Part shown: positions 21,351 through 31,918 of the stretch, piece by piece
Position numbering within the stretch: the first letter of the stretch is position 1
Layout of the letters: every line of letters starts with the position of its first letter
Origin: Fidelibacterota bacterium
GTDB taxonomy: Bacteria; Fidelibacterota; Marinisomatia; Marinisomatales; Marinisomataceae
NCBI GenBank assembly: GCA_019650355.1
Contig: BOWX01000001.1
Span: forward strand, 192,234 to 256,233
Reading direction: 5' to 3'
DNA: 64,000 nt
Notes under the pieces: model-generated
Told to the model about the DNA's origin: nothing
Database searches by the model: none
The model's input: only the letters and a program-made list of their open reading frames with translations
Translations under genes and position numbers: made by a program

Positions 21351-21632
21351 TTTCAAATTTATCTCCATGATTTTTCTAATTTTCTTTCTTCATTAGCAAT
21401 AGTTGGTATGTGAAATATACAAAAATCAATAGAGAGCTAAAGGAAGATAAATAGCTTTTAATGCTAAACTAAAACCTATCAACATTATTAAACTAAAAGT
21501 ATAATGGATTTCTTACCATTGAAAAAGGTCCAGCAGTAATAAGATTTTTGTTTTATTACCTTCAATATATAATGAAGCCCAAATTCTACCAAATGAACCA
21601 AAAACAACCAGTACAAAGCCTAAAATACTCAT
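21350..21632 (-). pseudogene. isoprenylcysteine/phospholipid methyltransferase-like membrane protein fragment with apparent frameshifts
   Basis: Reverse strand from ATG 21632: MSILGFVLVVFGSFGRIWASLYIEGNKTK / NLITAGPFSMVRNPLYF / ...LPLALLLIFVYFTYQLLLMKKERKLEKSWR; GPFSMVRNPLY resembles the ICMT/PEMT GPY..RHPLY motif. Confidence 0.6.
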
Positions 21633-21756
21633 TTGTAAGACTCAAATTGTAGTTATTTCAAGAGTATAGGCTCTGAAGTCATTATTTGTAACTGATAGAA
21701 CTATAAGAAGTAAAATAGAGACTCTTAAAAATACATCCTATATTTTGCTAAAAATT

Positions 21757-22253
21757 TCATAATAATTTATTTGATGCTAATTCTCTTTTCTTGAATAGTT
21801 CGCATCCTGGGATATCTCACCATTCTTTAGTGACTCTTTTAATTTATCTTTGTTCAATAATTTAGTTTCTTTTACTTGAAAGAATTCTTCAGGTATTTTT
21901 TCTTCATCACAATATGTACTTTTCAGGATTTTTATAATAGCAATAACTATATCATCGCTCTCAATTCTATCTGTATTTGTTTTTTCAAAATTAATGCGAA
22001 GATAATCTTTTAATCTTGCAATTTTCTTTTCCAAAGAGTTTCTACGATGTTTTTGATTGCTCTCTATCTCTTTAATACCTAAAGCCAAATGTTCAAGATT
22101 TCGGATATATTTTGCTACGTTAGCTGATTTTAATTTGAATTCTCCCTCGATTGATTCTATTTCATTTATTAAATCTGAATCATCATGATCTAATAAGTTG
22201 TCTAAAGATTTTTCAAATTCATTTGCGATATCATAGAGAGTTGATTTTGACAT
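21757..22253 (-). CDS. siphovirus Gp157-like protein (one apparent frameshift at C-terminus)
   Basis: MSKSTLYDIANEFEKSLDNLLD...INEIESIEGEFKLKSANVAKYIRNLEHLALGIKEIESNQKHRRNSLEKKIARLKDYLRINFEKTNTDRIESDDIVIAI...IPEEFFQVKETKLLNKDKLKESLKNGEIS(PGCELFKKREL): Gp157 family architecture. Confidence 0.72.
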
Positions 22254-22284
22254 GATTTAATATAGAAAAAAAAATAAAAGAAGT

Positions 22285-23672
22285 TTATAATTCTTTTACT
22301 TCTTTAAGTAAATCATTTAGCATGTCTTTTGCATCACCAAAAACCATAATAGAATTGTCATATCCAAATAATTCATTTTGCACTCCAGCAAAACCTGGAT
22401 TCATACTTCTTTTATTAATAATTACCGTTCTTGATTTGTCTACATTTAAAATAGGCATACCATAAATAGGACTAGATTGATCGTGTCTAGCTGCAGGATT
22501 TACTACATCATTTGCACCAAGAATAAGTGCAACATCACAATCCTCAAATTCTGGATTAATTTCATCTAAATCTTTCAAAACATCATAAGAAACATTGGCC
22601 TCAGCAAGTAAAACATTCATATGTCCAGGCATTCTTCCAGCGACTGGGTGAATTGCATACAATACTGTTTTACCCATAGCTTCAAGAGATTCGGCTACTT
22701 CTCTAGCAACGTGTTGTGCTTGAGCAACTGCAAGTCCATATCCTGGAACAATAATAATTTTTTCTGCAGCATCTAAAATCATAGCCGCTTCAGTTGTTGA
22801 ATAGCTCTTAATATTCATTTCTTTTCCATCTGAGCTTCCGCCTTCAGACTCAGCTCCAACTGCACCAAATATTACGTTTGCAAGAGAACGATTCATTCCT
22901 TTACACATAATGTTTGTTAAAATCAGCCCTGAAGCTCCAACAAGGGATCCGCTAATAATAAGGGCATTGTTACTAATTAAAAATCCTGTAGCTGCCGCAG
23001 CAATTCCAGAATATGAGTTCAGAAGTGAGATAACAACTGGCATATCTGCACCACCAATAGGAATTGTAAGTCCAACACCAAGAATTAATGCAAGAACAAT
23101 AATAACAAAGAATGCATTTAAATAACCACTGTACATTGATGAATCAAAAAATAAACCAGGTGCAAGTATTAAGGAAACTGAAAGCAGAGCAATCACAGCA
23201 TTGATAGCTTGTTGACCTTTAAATGTAACAGCTCTTCCTGATATAAATCCTTGAAGTTTTCCGAATGCAACAAAACTACCAGTAAAAGTCAATGATCCAA
23301 TGAAAACACTTAAGCATACAATGATAAATGGACTATTTGGTGATGATAAAAATTCTGAAGATGCAACAAAAGCAGATGCTGCTCCACCAAGGCCATTAAA
23401 AATAGCAACCATTTGAGGCATTTCAGTCATTTGAACTCTAGTTGCAAAGATTGCTCCAATAACTGCTCCGATACCACTCCAGCAAGTATTAAGGTAAAGT
23501 CAAATTTTTTTCCTGGATATGTTAAGGTAGCAATAATAGCTATTAACATTCCTAATGAGGATAAAAGGTTTCCGCTTCTAGCAGTCTTAGGATGAGATAA
23601 TCTTTTGATACCTAAAATAAAGGCTACTGCAGAAATTAAATAAAGGATGTTTGTTATTTGAATAGCTTCCAT
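22285..23672 (-). CDS. pntB: NAD(P) transhydrogenase subunit beta (one apparent frameshift)
   Basis: ORFs join as ILAGVVIGAVIGAIFATRVQMTEMPQMVAIFNGLGGAASAFVA; C-terminal VPGYGLAVAQAQH, HPVAGRMPGHMNVLLAEA, GANDVVNPAAR. Confidence 0.96.
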
Positions 23673-23675
23673 TTT

Positions 23676-23957
23676 TTACTTCTTTTTAAACATTTTTAAC
23701 ATTCTATCTGTAACAAGAAAGCCACCAACAACATTAATAGTAGCACAAATTAAAGCAGCTAAACCAATATATTTACTTGCATCACCTGCATCTGCTAATA
23801 TCGCTAGAATTGCACCCACAATAGCAATTCCTGAAATAGCATTTGAACCAGACATTAAAGGTGTGTGTAATGTAGGTGGAACTTTGTTTATAATTTCATT
23901 CCCAACAAATACTGCAAGAATAAAAATAGTAATTAAGCTAACAATATCAATTTGCAT
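23676..23957 (-). CDS. NAD(P) transhydrogenase alpha-subunit membrane domain
   Basis: FVGNEIINKVPPTLHTPLMSGSNAISGI. Confidence 0.94.
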   Translation of the reverse strand: MQIDIVSLITIFILAVFVGNEIINKVPPTLHTPLMSGSNAISGIAIVGAILAILADAGDASKYIGLAALICATINVVGGFLVTDRMLKMFKKK

Positions 23958-25078
23958 TACATTGACTCCTTCGTTGGTTGATGTCGGACTTCACCATTTT
24001 CAATAAATAGCATTCCATCAATTATCTCGTCTTCTTTATCAAGTTTAAATCCTTCTTCTGAATGGCAGTGATCAATGATAGCCTCAATATTTTTTGAGAA
24101 AAGTTGGCTAGAGTGATATGCCATAGTGCTTGGTAAGTTTGAATTACCATCAATTAGCACACCATTGTGATTAACGATTTCATTTTCTTGAGTTAACTCA
24201 CAATTACCACCATTTTCAGAAGCTAAATCCATAATAACTGAACCAGGCGCCATAGTTTCAACCATACTTTTAGGTATTAACATCGGTGCAGGTCTATTTG
24301 GAATCAATGCAGTTGTAATAACTATATCTGACTTTCCAACTCTTTCTTTCATTAGTTCTTGCTGTTTTGCTTTGTATTCATCGCTGGTTTCTGATGCATA
24401 ACCGCCAGAACCAACACCATCATCAGAATCGCTATCAACTTCGATGAATTTTGCACCCAAGCTCTCAACCTGTTCTTTTACTTCAGGTCTTACATCAAAT
24501 GCTTCTACTTGAGATCCCAATCTTTTGGCAGTTGCAATAGCTTGTAATCCAGCAACTCCAGCACCTATTACTAAAGTTCTTGCAGGAGAAATTGTTCCAG
24601 CAGCAGTCATTAAAAGTGGCATATATTTTCCAATATGATTTGAACCAATTAAAACTGCTTTATAACCTGCAATGTTAGCTTGAGAACTAAGCACATCCAT
24701 CTTTTGTGCTAAAGTAGTTCTAGGAAGCAAGTTTAAAGAAAATGCAGACACTTTTTTATCTGCTAATTTTCTAACACAATCAATTTCTTTAATTGTCTGT
24801 AATAATGATATAAAAAGTGTCCCTGATTTTAAAAGTGAAACCTCTTCATCTGATGGTGCATTTACTTTACAAATGATATCACAATCAAAAACTTCGTTTT
24901 GACTAACAATTTTAGCACCAGCTTCTATGTAGTCATTATCGGAATAGTTTGATAATAATCCTGAATCAGATACCAGAAAAAATTCATATCCTTTTTTAGA
25001 TAATGCAGAAACAGTAGATGGCACGATGGCTACTCTTTTTTCTCCAGATTTGTGTTCTTTTAAAATTCCAATTTTCAT
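23957..25078 (-). CDS. pntA: NAD(P) transhydrogenase subunit alpha (NAD-binding domain)
   Basis: KIGILKEHKSGEKRVAIVPSTV, RTLVIGAGVAGLQAIATAKRLGSQVEAFDVRPEVKEQVESLGAKF. Confidence 0.95.
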   Translation of the reverse strand: MKIGILKEHKSGEKRVAIVPSTVSALSKKGYEFFLVSDSGLLSNYSDNDYIEAGAKIVSQNEVFDCDIICKVNAPSDEEVSLLKSGTLFISLLQTIKEIDCVRKLADKKVSAFSLNLLPRTTLAQKMDVLSSQANIAGYKAVLIGSNHIGKYMPLLMTAAGTISPARTLVIGAGVAGLQAIATAKRLGSQVEAFDVRPEVKEQVESLGAKFIEVDSDSDDGVGSGGYASETSDEYKAKQQELMKERVGKSDIVITTALIPNRPAPMLIPKSMVETMAPGSVIMDLASENGGNCELTQENEIVNHNGVLIDGNSNLPSTMAYHSSQLFSKNIEAIIDHCHSEEGFKLDKEDEIIDGMLFIENGEVRHQPTKESM

Positions 25079-25167
25079 AACAATAAAATCGAGGTAAAAT
25101 TACGCATTTTAGAACATTCATCAAGAACTTTATTCATATTAAAAAAAATTTTTTATTAAATTAAAAA

Positions 25168-26112
25168 ATGCAATTATATCCTAAAGCAAAAGTGTTCAAT
25201 TCTTTCAATCTAAAAGTATCTGAATTACATACAATTTTTGTTGAAGAGTCAGGTAATAAAAATGGCAAACCGGTCATTTTTCTACATGGAGGACCTGGAG
25301 GTGGAATTAGTTCTACTTATAGACAATATTTTAATCCAGATGAGTGGAGAATAATTATGTTTGACCAAAGAGGTTGCGGTAAAAGCACTCCTTTTGCAGA
25401 ACTTGAAGAGAATACTACATGGGATTTGGTGGCAGACATAGAAAAGATAAGAGGCCATCTTCAAATTGATCAATGGGTAGTCTTTGGGGGAAGTTGGGGA
25501 AGCACTTTGTCTTTGGCATATAGTCAAAAACATCCAAATGCGTGCAAAGGTTTAATTTTAAGAGGTATTTTTTTAGTTCGTAAGAAAGAAATTGATTGGT
25601 TTTATCAATATGGGGCAAGCAACATCTATCCAGATAAATGGGAATCTTATTTAGCACCAATTCCTGAACATAAAAGAGATAATTTATTAAGCGCATATTA
25701 TGAAATTTTAACTGGCGATGATCATAAAAAGAAAATTGAAGCAGCAAAAGCCTGGAGCACATGGGAGGGAAGTTCTGTTAGGCTCATCTTAGATGATGAT
25801 TTTATATCTGATTTTGGTGATGCAAAATTTGCTGAAGCGTTTGCTAGAATTGAATGCCATTATTTTATGAATAATTGTTGGCTTCCAACTGAAAATTATT
25901 TAATCGAGAATGTTGATAAAATAAGACATATTCCAGCAGTCATAGTTCATGGAAGATATGATATAATTTGTCCTGTTGTTCAAGCTTGGGATTTACATAA
26001 AGCATGGCCAGAAGCAGATTTACATATTATTCCTGATGCAGGACATTCAATTTATGAAGAAGGTATTAAAAATAAGCTACTTGAATACACTGACAAATTT
26101 CTTAAGCTTTAG
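25168..26112 (+). CDS. pip: prolyl aminopeptidase
   Basis: VIFLHGGPGGG, FDQRGCGKSTPFA, VFGGSWGSTLSLAYSQKHP, HGRYDIICP. Confidence 0.94.
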   Translation: MQLYPKAKVFNSFNLKVSELHTIFVEESGNKNGKPVIFLHGGPGGGISSTYRQYFNPDEWRIIMFDQRGCGKSTPFAELEENTTWDLVADIEKIRGHLQIDQWVVFGGSWGSTLSLAYSQKHPNACKGLILRGIFLVRKKEIDWFYQYGASNIYPDKWESYLAPIPEHKRDNLLSAYYEILTGDDHKKKIEAAKAWSTWEGSSVRLILDDDFISDFGDAKFAEAFARIECHYFMNNCWLPTENYLIENVDKIRHIPAVIVHGRYDIICPVVQAWDLHKAWPEADLHIIPDAGHSIYEEGIKNKLLEYTDKFLKL

Positions 26113-26113
26113 T

Positions 26114-26716
26114 TTATAAGAAATTCGCAATTATTGCTATTAATGCTCCAGCTGAAAAAGATGTTGAGTTTGTAATATCTATAGCAGAAACAATCAAGCC
26201 AGCAATGACTATCAATTTATTATTAGCATTTCTTGGTTGCTCTTTTTCATAGATTATATCTTTTTCTTTTGGAGTTTTTTCTTCTGTTTGAACAATATCA
26301 ATTTCATCTTCCACAGAAATACTATTTTTGGCAACTAATTGACTGTTTCTCAGGAAAAATTGCAAAGTTTTTCTGTTCGGAGTATTTATTTCAAAAGATT
26401 CAATCTCTGAAAATAATTGAACAGCAATTTGAGTAGATTCATCGCTATTTGAAACTTCAATATTTTTTAAAGAATCATTTTTGTAGTTAGCTAAAGACAA
26501 GCTATCTGCATTAGCATCATATATCGTCATGTAGAACCATTCTGAAGAATACCAAGCAGTAACATTTTCAAGATTTACTTTCTTGTTTGAATCAAGCTGG
26601 ATAACTGTACCGTTATTTTTTGATTCAATTTGCAAATTTTTAATTCTTAAATCTTGAGATAGAATAATAGAACTGGAAGCTAAAAATAAAATAGTTACTA
26701 ATAGATTATTTCTCAT
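26114..26716 (-). CDS. hypothetical exported protein with C-terminal membrane segment
   Basis: Uninterrupted ORF with signal-like N-terminus MRNNLLVTILFLASSSIILSQ. Confidence 0.6.
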   Translation of the reverse strand: MRNNLLVTILFLASSSIILSQDLRIKNLQIESKNNGTVIQLDSNKKVNLENVTAWYSSEWFYMTIYDANADSLSLANYKNDSLKNIEVSNSDESTQIAVQLFSEIESFEINTPNRKTLQFFLRNSQLVAKNSISVEDEIDIVQTEEKTPKEKDIIYEKEQPRNANNKLIVIAGLIVSAIDITNSTSFSAGALIAIIANFL

Positions 26717-26763
26717 CCATTGAATATATTATTTGTTTAGATTCATATGAAACAATTTTATCG

Positions 26764-29301
26764 ATGAAAAGTTCACAAATTAGAGAATCATTTATCAGCT
26801 TTTTTGAAAGCAAAAGTCATGCTCGTGTACCGAGTGCACCGGTTCTTCCAATTGGAGATAAGTCCTTGCTATTTACAAATGCTGGAATGAATCAGTTCAA
26901 AGCAATTTTCTTGAATACAGAAGAACCTAAAGATTTACGAGTAGCAAATAGTCAAAAATGCATTAGGGTTAGCGGAAAGCATAATGATTTGGAAGAAGTC
27001 GGAAGAGATGGATTTCACCATACTTTTTTTGAGATGCTTGGCAATTGGTCATTCGGTGATTATTACAAAAAAGAAGCAATTGAATGGTCATGGGAATTGT
27101 TTACAAAAGTTTGGAAACTAGATAAATCCAGATTATGGGTTACTGTTTTTGAAGAAGACGACGAAGCTTTCGACTTATGGAAAAATCAAACAGATATAGA
27201 TCCAAATCGAATTATTCGTTCTGGTGCAAAGGATAATTTTTGGGAAATGGCTGAAACTGGACCATGTGGTCCATGTTCTGAAATTCATTACTATGTTGGA
27301 AATAATCCAGGAGATCAACAAGCTGAGCTGGTTAATAATTCTTCAGAGTATTGGGAATTATGGAATCTTGTATTTATTCAATTTAATCGCCTCAAAGATG
27401 GAACTATGGAGGATTTGCCAAAAAAACATGTAGACACTGGTGCAGGACTTGAAAGAATTTGTTCAGTATTGCAAAACAAAGATTCAAATTATAAAACTGA
27501 TTTGTTTTCAAAAACGATTGAAGATTTAGAAAATTTTTCAAACAAAAAATATCAAGATTTTGAGGTTTCATATAATGTTATTTGTGATCATATAAGAATG
27601 CTGTCATTTGCAATTGCTGATGGAGTTGTTCCATCAAATGATGGTAGAGGTTATGTTGTGAGAAGAGTTTTGAGAAGAGGTTCAAAATTTGCTATGAATT
27701 TAGAAATTAAAGAACCGATTTTATACAAATTGGTTGATTCAGTGGTTTCGACAATGTCTTCTCATTATCCAGAGCTAAAAGAAAAACAAGAATATATTGA
27801 GCAAACTATTCTTTCAGAAGAACAGTCATTCTTGCGAACGCTTGAAAATGGAGTTATTCAGTTTGAAAAAATTGTAAGCAGTACATCTGGATCAGAAATA
27901 CATGGGAAAGATGCATTTAAGCTATATGATACTTATGGATTTCCACTTGATTTAACTCAGCTTATGGCTGAAGAAAGAAAGATGACTGTTGATATAGATG
28001 GTTTTGATGTTGAAATGAAAAATCAAAAAGAGTTAGCTAAATCTGGTCAAAAATTTGAAATGGATAATCTTGATTTAAAATGGAACTTAGAAACTAAAAG
28101 CAGCCATTCGATTTTTGTTGGTTATGAAAATGAAAGTATTTCTTCAAAAATTATAAATCACGCTGAAAGCGGAGAAGACATAATAATCATTCTAGAAAAT
28201 ACACCTTTTTATTCCGAATCTGGAGGTCAAATTGGCGACACAGGTATAATTAGGAATGATGACTTTTCAGCTAGAGTCAATGATACCCAAAAAAATGGAG
28301 ATTATGTTTTACATATATGCACACTAACAAATGGCAATATTGGTGACAATCTTTCTGTAGATTGCATGATAGACGTTGATAGAAGAAATAATATTAAAGT
28401 GAATCATACAGCAACCCACTTACTTCATCAATCGTTAAAAGATGTTTTAGGTAACCATGTAAATCAGGCAGGATCTTTAGTTCATCCAGAATATTTAAGG
28501 TTTGATATTACCCATCCAAATAAAATTTCTTCAAAGGAATTAGAATCTATTGAGTTAATTGTAAACCAGAAAATAGATGAAGATATCACAGTTGAAACAA
28601 GTATTAAAAGTTTGGAAGAGGCTAAAAAAGAGGGTGCTACTGCATTGTTTGGTGAAAAGTATGGAGACCAAGTTAGGGTAGTTACAATGGGTGAGTTTTC
28701 TAAAGAATTATGTGGAGGAACCCATGTTTCAAGTACAGGTAAAATTAATAAATTTAAAATTAAGCATGATAAAGCAATATCATCTGGAATTCGAAGAATA
28801 AACGCTATTACTCATAATCAAGTTGATTTGTATTTAAAGGAAAAATCAGAAGAACTAGGATTACAAAAAGAAGCAGAGCAGAAGAAAGTAGAAGAAAAGC
28901 AAAGTCAATCCATTTTACTTGATAGTGTAAATGTTGATTTAATAGCAAGTAAACCAATAAAGGAAATTAATGGAACTGATTTATTTTTTAGCAAAGTTGA
29001 GCTAGGAATCGCTTCAGATTTAAAAAGCTTGAATAAAAAAATTAAAAATAAGATAGACTCAGGAATAATATTTTTATTTACTGAAATTGAAAATAAAACA
29101 ACAATATCTGTTGGCGTCTCTGATGACTTAATTGCTAAAAATTTAAAAGCTGGAGATTTGGTAAAATCTATTGCATTAGAACTTCAAGGCGGAGGCGGAG
29201 GTAGAGAGGATTTTGCTATGGCTGGAATACCTCATACGAATGCAGATGATTTAAAAGCAGTTGTTGAAAAAATAATTTTAAGTATTTTGGAGGAAATATA
29301 A
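26764..29301 (+). CDS. alaS: alanine--tRNA ligase
   Basis: SHARVPSAPVLP...LLFTNAGMNQFKAIFL; NHTATHLLHQSL; CGGTHVSSTG; GGGGGREDFAMAGI. Confidence 0.97.
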   Translation: MKSSQIRESFISFFESKSHARVPSAPVLPIGDKSLLFTNAGMNQFKAIFLNTEEPKDLRVANSQKCIRVSGKHNDLEEVGRDGFHHTFFEMLGNWSFGDYYKKEAIEWSWELFTKVWKLDKSRLWVTVFEEDDEAFDLWKNQTDIDPNRIIRSGAKDNFWEMAETGPCGPCSEIHYYVGNNPGDQQAELVNNSSEYWELWNLVFIQFNRLKDGTMEDLPKKHVDTGAGLERICSVLQNKDSNYKTDLFSKTIEDLENFSNKKYQDFEVSYNVICDHIRMLSFAIADGVVPSNDGRGYVVRRVLRRGSKFAMNLEIKEPILYKLVDSVVSTMSSHYPELKEKQEYIEQTILSEEQSFLRTLENGVIQFEKIVSSTSGSEIHGKDAFKLYDTYGFPLDLTQLMAEERKMTVDIDGFDVEMKNQKELAKSGQKFEMDNLDLKWNLETKSSHSIFVGYENESISSKIINHAESGEDIIIILENTPFYSESGGQIGDTGIIRNDDFSARVNDTQKNGDYVLHICTLTNGNIGDNLSVDCMIDVDRRNNIKVNHTATHLLHQSLKDVLGNHVNQAGSLVHPEYLRFDITHPNKISSKELESIELIVNQKIDEDITVETSIKSLEEAKKEGATALFGEKYGDQVRVVTMGEFSKELCGGTHVSSTGKINKFKIKHDKAISSGIRRINAITHNQVDLYLKEKSEELGLQKEAEQKKVEEKQSQSILLDSVNVDLIASKPIKEINGTDLFFSKVELGIASDLKSLNKKIKNKIDSGIIFLFTEIENKTTISVGVSDDLIAKNLKAGDLVKSIALELQGGGGGREDFAMAGIPHTNADDLKAVVEKIILSILEEI

Positions 29302-29735
29302 TGCAATTTCAAAAATTAAATAATTCATTCATCGTTTATGTTGAGAAGGGTGAAAAAGTTATGGAAACATTAACCAACTTTTGTATTGAAAATAATATTC
29401 ATTCAGGACAATTAGCAGGTATTGGAGCAGTCAAAAATATTGATATTGGAGCATACGATATTAATACAAAAGATTATATTCATAGAAAATTTGATGAAAT
29501 ATTAGAGTTATTATCATTTCAAGGAAATGTAGCATTGAAAGATGGTAAACCATTCTTACATGCTCACATTACCCTAGGAACCCATGATATGGAGGTATTT
29601 GGGGGGCACTTATTTGAAATGGAAGTAGCTGCAGTTGGAGAATTCATTATTCATGATTTTAGAGATGAAACTCATCGAAAAATGAATGATGAAATTGGAC
29701 TTGCAACATTAAGTTTATGTAAAATCGAGGAGTAA
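29301..29735 (+). CDS. PPC (DUF296) domain protein
   Basis: SGQLAGIGAVKNIDIGAYD, LHAHITLGTHDMEVFGGHLFEMEVAAVGEFII. Confidence 0.88.
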   Translation: MQFQKLNNSFIVYVEKGEKVMETLTNFCIENNIHSGQLAGIGAVKNIDIGAYDINTKDYIHRKFDEILELLSFQGNVALKDGKPFLHAHITLGTHDMEVFGGHLFEMEVAAVGEFIIHDFRDETHRKMNDEIGLATLSLCKIEE

Positions 29736-29737
29736 TT

Positions 29738-30100
29738 ATGTCAAAATTTAAATCACCAAATCCTGTTGGGCCATACTCAATGTTTAGAAAATTATCTTCT
29801 GGAGGATGGATAACCTCAGGACAGATTCCGATTGACCCTGAAAATGGTACTTTGAACAATAATAGTGTCGAGGAAGAGGTTATACAAGTTTTTGATAATC
29901 TTGAAGCTGTTTTATCGGATAATGGAAAATCTCTAAATGATGTTAGAAAATTTTTAGTTTTTTTAACAGATTTGTCAATTACTCCATTGGTTAATGCTGA
30001 AATTGAAAAAAGGCTAAATGAACCATTTCCTGCTAGATCAACAATTCAAGTTGCAGGTTTACCCATGGGAGCAAACGTTGAAGTAGAATGCTTAGGGTAA
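29738..30100 (+). CDS. RidA family protein
   Basis: PVGPYS, TSGQIPIDPENG, ARSTIQVAGLPMGANVEVECLG. Confidence 0.92.
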   Translation: MSKFKSPNPVGPYSMFRKLSSGGWITSGQIPIDPENGTLNNNSVEEEVIQVFDNLEAVLSDNGKSLNDVRKFLVFLTDLSITPLVNAEIEKRLNEPFPARSTIQVAGLPMGANVEVECLG

Positions 30101-30525
30101 TAAAAAATATTTTCATAGGGATGATTCTAATTTCTCTATGTTTCTCTCAGCAGAAGATTGATTTTAGAACTGCAGAAGAACAAGCAAAAGATCCTAATGT
30201 AGCATTAAAAAAGTCGTTGATTTTTCCCGGTGTAGGGCAGTTATACAATGACCAAAAAATCAAGGGATATACTTTAATTGCTGCTGAACTTTTTTCTTTA
30301 TATAGTTTTAACGAAAATAGAAAAAAATACAAAGACTACAATGAGAGTTATGACAAATCTCAAGATTATTATTTAAGAGAGAGAAATCGTTTTGCTTGGA
30401 TAGCAATTGGATTGTATTTTTATGGAATTCTAGATTCTGTTGTTGAGGCACATCTAGATGATTTTGATAAAATAGTTAAAGAAAATGATCCACAATCAGA
30501 GACAGGAGATATTGATGGAAAATAA
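30088..30525 (+). CDS. DUF5683-like membrane protein
   Basis: Signal-like N-terminus; DPNVALKKSLIFPGVGQLYNDQKIKGYTLIAAE. Confidence 0.75.
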   Translation: MLRVIKNIFIGMILISLCFSQQKIDFRTAEEQAKDPNVALKKSLIFPGVGQLYNDQKIKGYTLIAAELFSLYSFNENRKKYKDYNESYDKSQDYYLRERNRFAWIAIGLYFYGILDSVVEAHLDDFDKIVKENDPQSETGDIDGK

Positions 30526-31913
30526 TAGAGAGCAATGGAGTTCAAAAGCTAGTTTCATTTTAGCAGCTGCAGGTTCAGCTGTTGGTCTTGGAAATATTTG
30601 GAAATTTCCATATATAGCTGGAGAAAATGGGGGAGCTGCGTTCCTATTTATTTATTTAATTTGTATTGTTTTAATTGGTTTACCAATTCTTAACATTGAA
30701 ATACTGTTAGGAAGAACTACTAAAAAAAATCCAGTAGGAGCATTTAAAACGCTTACAAATAATCCTTTTTGGAAATATGTAGGTGCGTTGGGTGTCTTAG
30801 CAAGTTTTACCATTTTATCATTTTATAGTGTTGTTGGTGGATGGTCTTTGGCTTATACATATGAAGCGTTAGTAGGGACTTTTAATACTCCAGCATTTGC
30901 AAATCCTTCAACTGCAGGAGATTTTTTTAATTTAAGAAATAGTAGTCCTTTATGGGTTTTAGGATACCATACTTTATTTTTATCTATTGTTGTCTTTATT
31001 CTTTTATCAGGAGTAAGGGCAGGTCTTGAAAAAGCAAGTAAGTTTCTTATGCCAATATTGTTATTTATTTTGATGATATTGGTTGTCCAAGGATTAATTC
31101 TCCCAGATGCAAATAAAGGTGTATCATTCTTATTTCAGCCAGATTGGTCCAAGATTAATGGCCAGACATTCCTTCTAGCTTTAGGACATGCTTTTTTTAC
31201 TTTGAGTTTAGGTATGGGAGCAATGATGACATACGGAAGTTATTTATCTGATAAAGACGATATTGTTAATGCATCTTATTTAGTTGCATTTTTAGATACT
31301 GTCATTGCTATTTTAGCAGGTGTAGCAATATTCACTGTAGTATTTTCATCTGGTTATGATCCTACAGCTGGACCAGGTCTAGTGTTTCATGTACTACCAC
31401 CATTATTATCAAACTTAGTTGGAGGGTATATATTTGCATTCTTATTCTTTTTATTGCTCTCTATCGCTGCAGTTACATCTGGAATTTCAATATTAGAGGT
31501 AAGCGTTGCTTATTTAGTAGATGAGAGGAAAATGTCTAGAAAGAAAGCAGTATTAATGATGGCTGGTTTAGTATATCTTGGCAGCTATTCCATGTGCATT
31601 GTCATTCAATGTTCTTTCTGACTATACTTTTAACTTACAAGATAAAGCCTTTACATTTTTTGATATTGCTGATTATTTAGCATCAAATCTTCTATTACCT
31701 TTTGGAGGATTTTTCTTAGCAGTTTTTGCTGGATATGTATGGGGCATTGATGAGGTTATTAGAAATTTATTAATTGGTGAATCAAATTCTATATATTTTG
31801 GTAATGGAATTGTGAAATCAAAAGGATTTAAGTCTGCATTTAGTTTCACTGTAAGATATATTTGTCCAGTACTTATTTTCCTTGTTTTCTTATACTCAAT
31901 TGGATGGATATAA
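30515..31913 (+). CDS. sodium-dependent (NSS/SNF) transporter (one apparent frameshift)
   Basis: MENNREQWSSKASFILAAAGSAVGLGNIWKFPYIAGENGGAAFLFIY...; removing one G near 31579 joins VYLAAIPCALSFNVLSDYTF. Confidence 0.94.
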
Positions 31914-31918
31914 ATTAA

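Noticed and set aside
21757-22253. Full prophage
   Set aside because: Only one phage-type gene is readable and flanking genes are ordinary chromosomal ones; the corrupted block prevents a stronger statement
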